DNA of 24,370 nucleotides, taken from positions 1-24,370 of the forward strand of contig DASSZN010000075.1 of the NCBI GenBank assembly GCA_035702805.1. The letters run 5' to 3'. Made by a program: the position numbers and the translations under genes. The stretch comes from DASSZN01 sp035702805 (GTDB taxonomy: Bacteria > Chloroflexota > Chloroflexia > Thermomicrobiales > Thermomicrobiaceae). Of this stretch, positions 22,332 through 24,370 are shown piece after piece (the first letter of the stretch is position 1; each line of letters starts with the position of its first letter). The notes below the pieces were generated by a model, which had not been told where the DNA came from, searched no databases, and saw only the letters and a program-made list of their open reading frames with translations.

Positions 22332-22355
22332 TGGCGGGCGTGGTCGCGGCCGGGC

Positions 22356-23603
22356 TCAGGCCGTCAGCCGCCGGATCTCGCGGCTGTCCGGCAGGAACAC
22401 CACGAACGGGAGCGCCAGGAGCGAGACGCCGGCCACGATCAGGAAGGCCTCGCGGATGCCGACCGCGTCGCCGAGGGTGCCGAAGCCGATCGAGGCCACG
22501 CCGGTCGTGATGTAGCTGAGGGCCAGCATCAGGCCGGACATCGAGCTGCGCGCCTCCGGCACCAGCTCCTGCCCCATCGCCAGCGTCACCGGGCGCACCG
22601 AGAGCGCGACGAAGCCGGCGGCCATCAGCACCAGCAGCACCTGCCAGCTGCCGTTCTCCAGGACGAGGTAGAGGTAGAAGAGCGGCGCCGACGCCACCGC
22701 GGCGATGGTCATGATCGTCTTGCGCCCGATGCGGTCCGACAGGCTCCCCGCGATCAGCCCGCCGGCGATGCCCGCCCCCGACAGCAGCGACAGGGCGATC
22801 CCCCCGTACCAATCACTGCGCCCGTTGGTGATCAGCAGCTTTACCAGGAAGTACTGGAAGGGCAGCGTGACCAGGCCGTTGATGACGTAGACCCCGAGCA
22901 GGGACGTGATCGCCTTCCGGCGGGCGCGCAGCAGCGGCCGGAAGGCGACGCTGTCGGTCGCGCGCCGCCGGGCGTCGCTCTCGCGCGTGTCCAGCGTGAA
23001 GAAGAGCACGACCGAGGCGGCGATGCCGAAGACCATGACCACGGCTGAGCCCTTGAGCGTGAAGAGCGCGATGGCCGCGGTGATCAGCAGCGGTCCGATC
23101 GTGCGCGCCGAGTCGCCGAAGGCCATGAAGATCGACATGGCCCGGCCCATGCGCTTCCCGCCGTACTCCCCGACCAGCGCGATCGCCGCCGTGTGGAACG
23201 CCGCCGACGCCAGCCCCGAGGCCATCAAGAGCAGGAGGACGACGGCGACGCTCGGCGCCAGCCCGACGCAGGAGAGGGACACCGCGGCGACCGTCGGGGC
23301 GGCCACCACGAACCACTTGCGCGTGGTGCGGTCCGCCACGTAGCCGATCGCCGGCTGGACCACGCTCGGCAGCTGCTGGGCCGGGATCATCAGGCTGACC
23401 ACCGCCAGCGAGATGCCGAGCTTCGCCTGCACCGCCGGGATGAGGACGCCCAGGAAGGAGGAGTAGATGTCGTGTGACAGGTGGCCGGCGGCCACGATGA
23501 AGGTCTTGCGCGCCTGGAACCCGTCGCCGGCCGTCGCCGCGGCCGTCCCCGGCTCGGCCGTGACCGCCGTGCCGCCCGTGGTCGTGGTCGTGGTCGTATC
23601 CAT
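22356..23603 (-). CDS. Major facilitator superfamily transporter (Fsr/fosmidomycin-resistance-like)
   Basis: A 415-residue protein with about twelve hydrophobic segments in two halves. The first helices, HLSHDIYSSFLGVLIPAVQAKLGISLAVVSLMIPAQQLPSVVQPAIGYVADR, follow the pattern of the fosmidomycin-resistance (Fsr) subgroup, including the D(R/K) loop between helices 2 and 3. The equivalent GSLSDRIGRKT loop follows helix 8. Substrate prediction beyond a small-molecule proton-driven exporter is not safe. The ATG at 23603 starts MDTTTTTTTGG, a threonine run coded by a hexanucleotide repeat; the open frame continues upstream to 23750 with a basic, non-membrane sequence that I think is not translated. 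The ribosome binding site is weak. It heads a leftward run of three genes. Confidence 0.85.
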   Translation of the reverse strand: MDTTTTTTTGGTAVTAEPGTAAATAGDGFQARKTFIVAAGHLSHDIYSSFLGVLIPAVQAKLGISLAVVSLMIPAQQLPSVVQPAIGYVADRTTRKWFVVAAPTVAAVSLSCVGLAPSVAVVLLLLMASGLASAAFHTAAIALVGEYGGKRMGRAMSIFMAFGDSARTIGPLLITAAIALFTLKGSAVVMVFGIAASVVLFFTLDTRESDARRRATDSVAFRPLLRARRKAITSLLGVYVINGLVTLPFQYFLVKLLITNGRSDWYGGIALSLLSGAGIAGGLIAGSLSDRIGRKTIMTIAAVASAPLFYLYLVLENGSWQVLLVLMAAGFVALSVRPVTLAMGQELVPEARSSMSGLMLALSYITTGVASIGFGTLGDAVGIREAFLIVAGVSLLALPFVVFLPDSREIRRLTA

Positions 23604-23796
23604 CCGCTTCGGCCCCCGCCTCTCCGCCCCGGCACCCCGTCGCGCGGTTGTGAACGCAAACGCTCCGGTAATGATGGCATATCGCGCGACCCGGCTGCCG
23701 GTCCGCGGTCCGCCTCCCATGGACTGTGACAGCGCGCAGACGCGGGCCAATCGATCGCGCTCCGGTCACGGCGGGTCGTCCCAGAGATGCTTAGCG
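23604..23796. other. Intergenic stretch upstream of the MFS gene
   Basis: About 190 bases lie between the MFS start and the first repeat arm. The MFS promoter should lie here: a more A/T-rich patch around 23650-23690 is the likeliest place, but no clear hexamer pair is visible. No gene is supported. Confidence 0.4.
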
Positions 23797-23848
23797 TCGG
23801 ACACTCGGACACCTTCGGACACTTCGGACACTTCGGACACGTTGTTTA
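23797..23848 (+). repeat. Left arm: five TCGGACAC repeats ending in GTTGTTTA
   Basis: TCGGACAC occurs at 23797, 23805, 23815, 23824 and 23833, with periods of 8, 10, 9 and 9, and is directly followed by GTTGTTTA (23841-23848). The last 34 bases (23815-23848) are matched in reverse complement at 24144-24177 with only two mismatches. The 9-base period means the strand reads as a Ser-Asp-Thr tripeptide repeat in one frame, but no gene is supported here. Confidence 0.9.
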
Positions 23849-24143
23849 TGGGTAGGTTGGGGGCACATCTCCGGTCCACGGTGTGACGAGTCCGGGTCCG
23901 GGAGGCAGGCACACAGCCATCTGTAAGCGACAGCCCGCATGAACTCTCAAGCTCAGGTTCGTTGAGATGACGAACGGCGGGGGACTTCACCGTACTGCAG
24001 ATTGCGCGTAACTCCGTTCGTCGTGGAGTAAGGACCGTTGGGGTCAGCAGCGGTCAATCCAACTGTGTGTGCTTCCGCGTTCACGCGCTCGGCGATGGAG
24101 CGCGCGATGGACCGGACGGGGCTGACCCACCACACGATGGTCT
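23849..24143. other. 295-bp low-GC spacer enclosed by inverted repeat arms
   Basis: By direct count 23941-24060 is about 57-58% G+C, clearly lower than the flanking genes. It contains a small inverted repeat GTTCGT - seven bases - ACGAAC (23957-23962 with 23970-23975). Open frames cross it from both arms, each beginning with Ser-Asp-Thr repeats followed by Leu-Phe, but neither has a ribosome binding site or a recognisable domain. It looks like acquired or relic DNA, or a structured non-coding element. No transposase-like sequence is visible. Confidence 0.5.
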
Positions 24144-24180
24144 TAAACAACGTGTCCGACGTGTCCGACGTGTCCGACAC
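24144..24180 (-). repeat. Right arm: inverted copy of the tandem repeat arm
   Basis: TAAACAAC (24144-24151) is followed by three GTGTCCGA units at 24152, 24161 and 24170, each separated by one C, with a trailing CAC. It is the reverse complement of the left arm: 16 bases next to the spacer match perfectly and 32 of 34 overall. No target-site duplication was recognised outside the arms. Confidence 0.9.
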
Positions 24181-24332
24181 GCCGGCCAGCTCCGCGACGG
24201 CACGGACCGCCGGACGCCAGGCGTCCGGCGCCTCCTGGCCCTCCGCAACCGCCCCCATCGCGCGCCACCGCGCGCTCGTCACCGCGCCACCACCACGCCG
24301 GGCATGGCCCGTGCGCGGCGGTCGTGGCAGGA

Positions 24333-24346
24333 TATCCCCGGGGATA
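24333..24346. promoter_or_regulatory. Perfect 14-bp palindrome before the gene at the right edge
   Basis: TATCCCCGGGGATA is perfectly palindromic and ends four bases before the AGGAGGAG ribosome binding site (24351-24358) of the gene starting at 24366. It is a good candidate operator or a short mRNA hairpin. The C-run/G-run layout resembles sites of CsoR/RcnR-type metal sensors in general form only. Confidence 0.5.
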
Positions 24347-24365
24347 CGTGAGGAGGAGTCGGACC

Positions 24366-24370
24366 ATGGC
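24366..24370 (+). CDS. Start of a rightward gene cut by the window edge
   Basis: ATGGC at the end of the window is preceded by AGGAGGAG at seven bases, a near-ideal ribosome binding site, and by a 14-bp palindrome. Only the start codon and two bases are visible, so the product cannot be named. Confidence 0.6.

Noticed and set aside
22202..22355. Possible small gene in the gap between the MFS and PAP2 genes
   Set aside because: No start with a ribosome binding site and no meaningful translation; only a modest hairpin and a short direct repeat were seen.
23578..23597. GTGGTC hexanucleotide run at the MFS 5' end as a phase-variation tract
   Set aside because: Hexamer changes would stay in frame and only alter the length of a threonine run, so on-off switching is not expected.
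23797..23840. TCGGACAC repeats as a CRISPR array
   Set aside because: Units are 8-10 bases in tandem with no spacers and there are no cas genes.
23953..24282. Leftward 109-codon frame through the right arm as a gene
   Set aside because: Codon bias is gene-like only in its first part; there is no ribosome binding site or recognised domain, and the rest lies in the low-GC spacer. Kept as a finding, not as a gene.

Overview
The window is very GC-rich DNA (coding blocks near or above 70% G+C, strong G/C bias at third codon positions) from a free-living bacterium. Protein style points to Chloroflexota, most likely a Thermomicrobia/Sphaerobacter-like lineage. The clues are a lipoprotein with a twin-arginine LAAC-type signal, CRIGERS-type double-rhodanese sulfurtransferases, a SufCBDSU cluster, and a GT20 enzyme with a VDRxEPSKN loop. 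This placement is an inference from recognised protein families, not from a marker gene. No rRNA, tRNA, CRISPR array, complete insertion sequence or phage gene was seen.

Left part (1-5359): the start of a leftward amidohydrolase; a roughly 500 bp gap; a rightward two-domain sulfurtransferase; a bidirectional terminator; then three leftward genes, which in transcription order are a second sulfurtransferase, a SufU/NifU-type scaffold paralogue and an orphan oligopeptide-type ABC substrate-binding lipoprotein.

Centre (5360-11957): a shared divergent control region with a perfect palindrome and a Fur/PerR-like box, followed by a PerR/Fur-type regulator, a strong terminator-like hairpin, and the SUF iron-sulfur cluster operon sufC-sufB-sufD-sufS-sufU-sufT, closed by a perfect hairpin. 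The sulfurtransferase and second scaffold run divergently from the regulator. The whole 4.4-11.9 kb block therefore reads as one sulfur-mobilisation and Fe-S assembly neighbourhood, probably under peroxide or iron control.

Right-centre (12021-20198): rightward housekeeping and accessory genes: an SRPBCC protein, an M20 metallopeptidase, an S9 prolyl-oligopeptidase-like peptidase, a blue-copper lipoprotein, a class II aldolase-like enzyme, and (past a convergent terminator and a small leftward zinc-ribbon gene) a GT20 trehalose-6-phosphate-synthase-like glycosyltransferase.

Right part (20205-24370): three leftward genes, in transcription order an MFS transporter, a PAP2/AUR1-like membrane phosphatase and a P1-family (DmpA-like) self-cleaving peptidase. 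These are followed by about 760 bp without a supportable gene. That gap holds the strangest structure of the window: two inverted arms, each built of 9-bp TCGGACAC-type tandem repeats ending in GTTGTTTA, flanking 295 bp of clearly lower G+C. A new rightward gene starts at 24366 behind a strong ribosome binding site and a perfect 14-bp palindrome.
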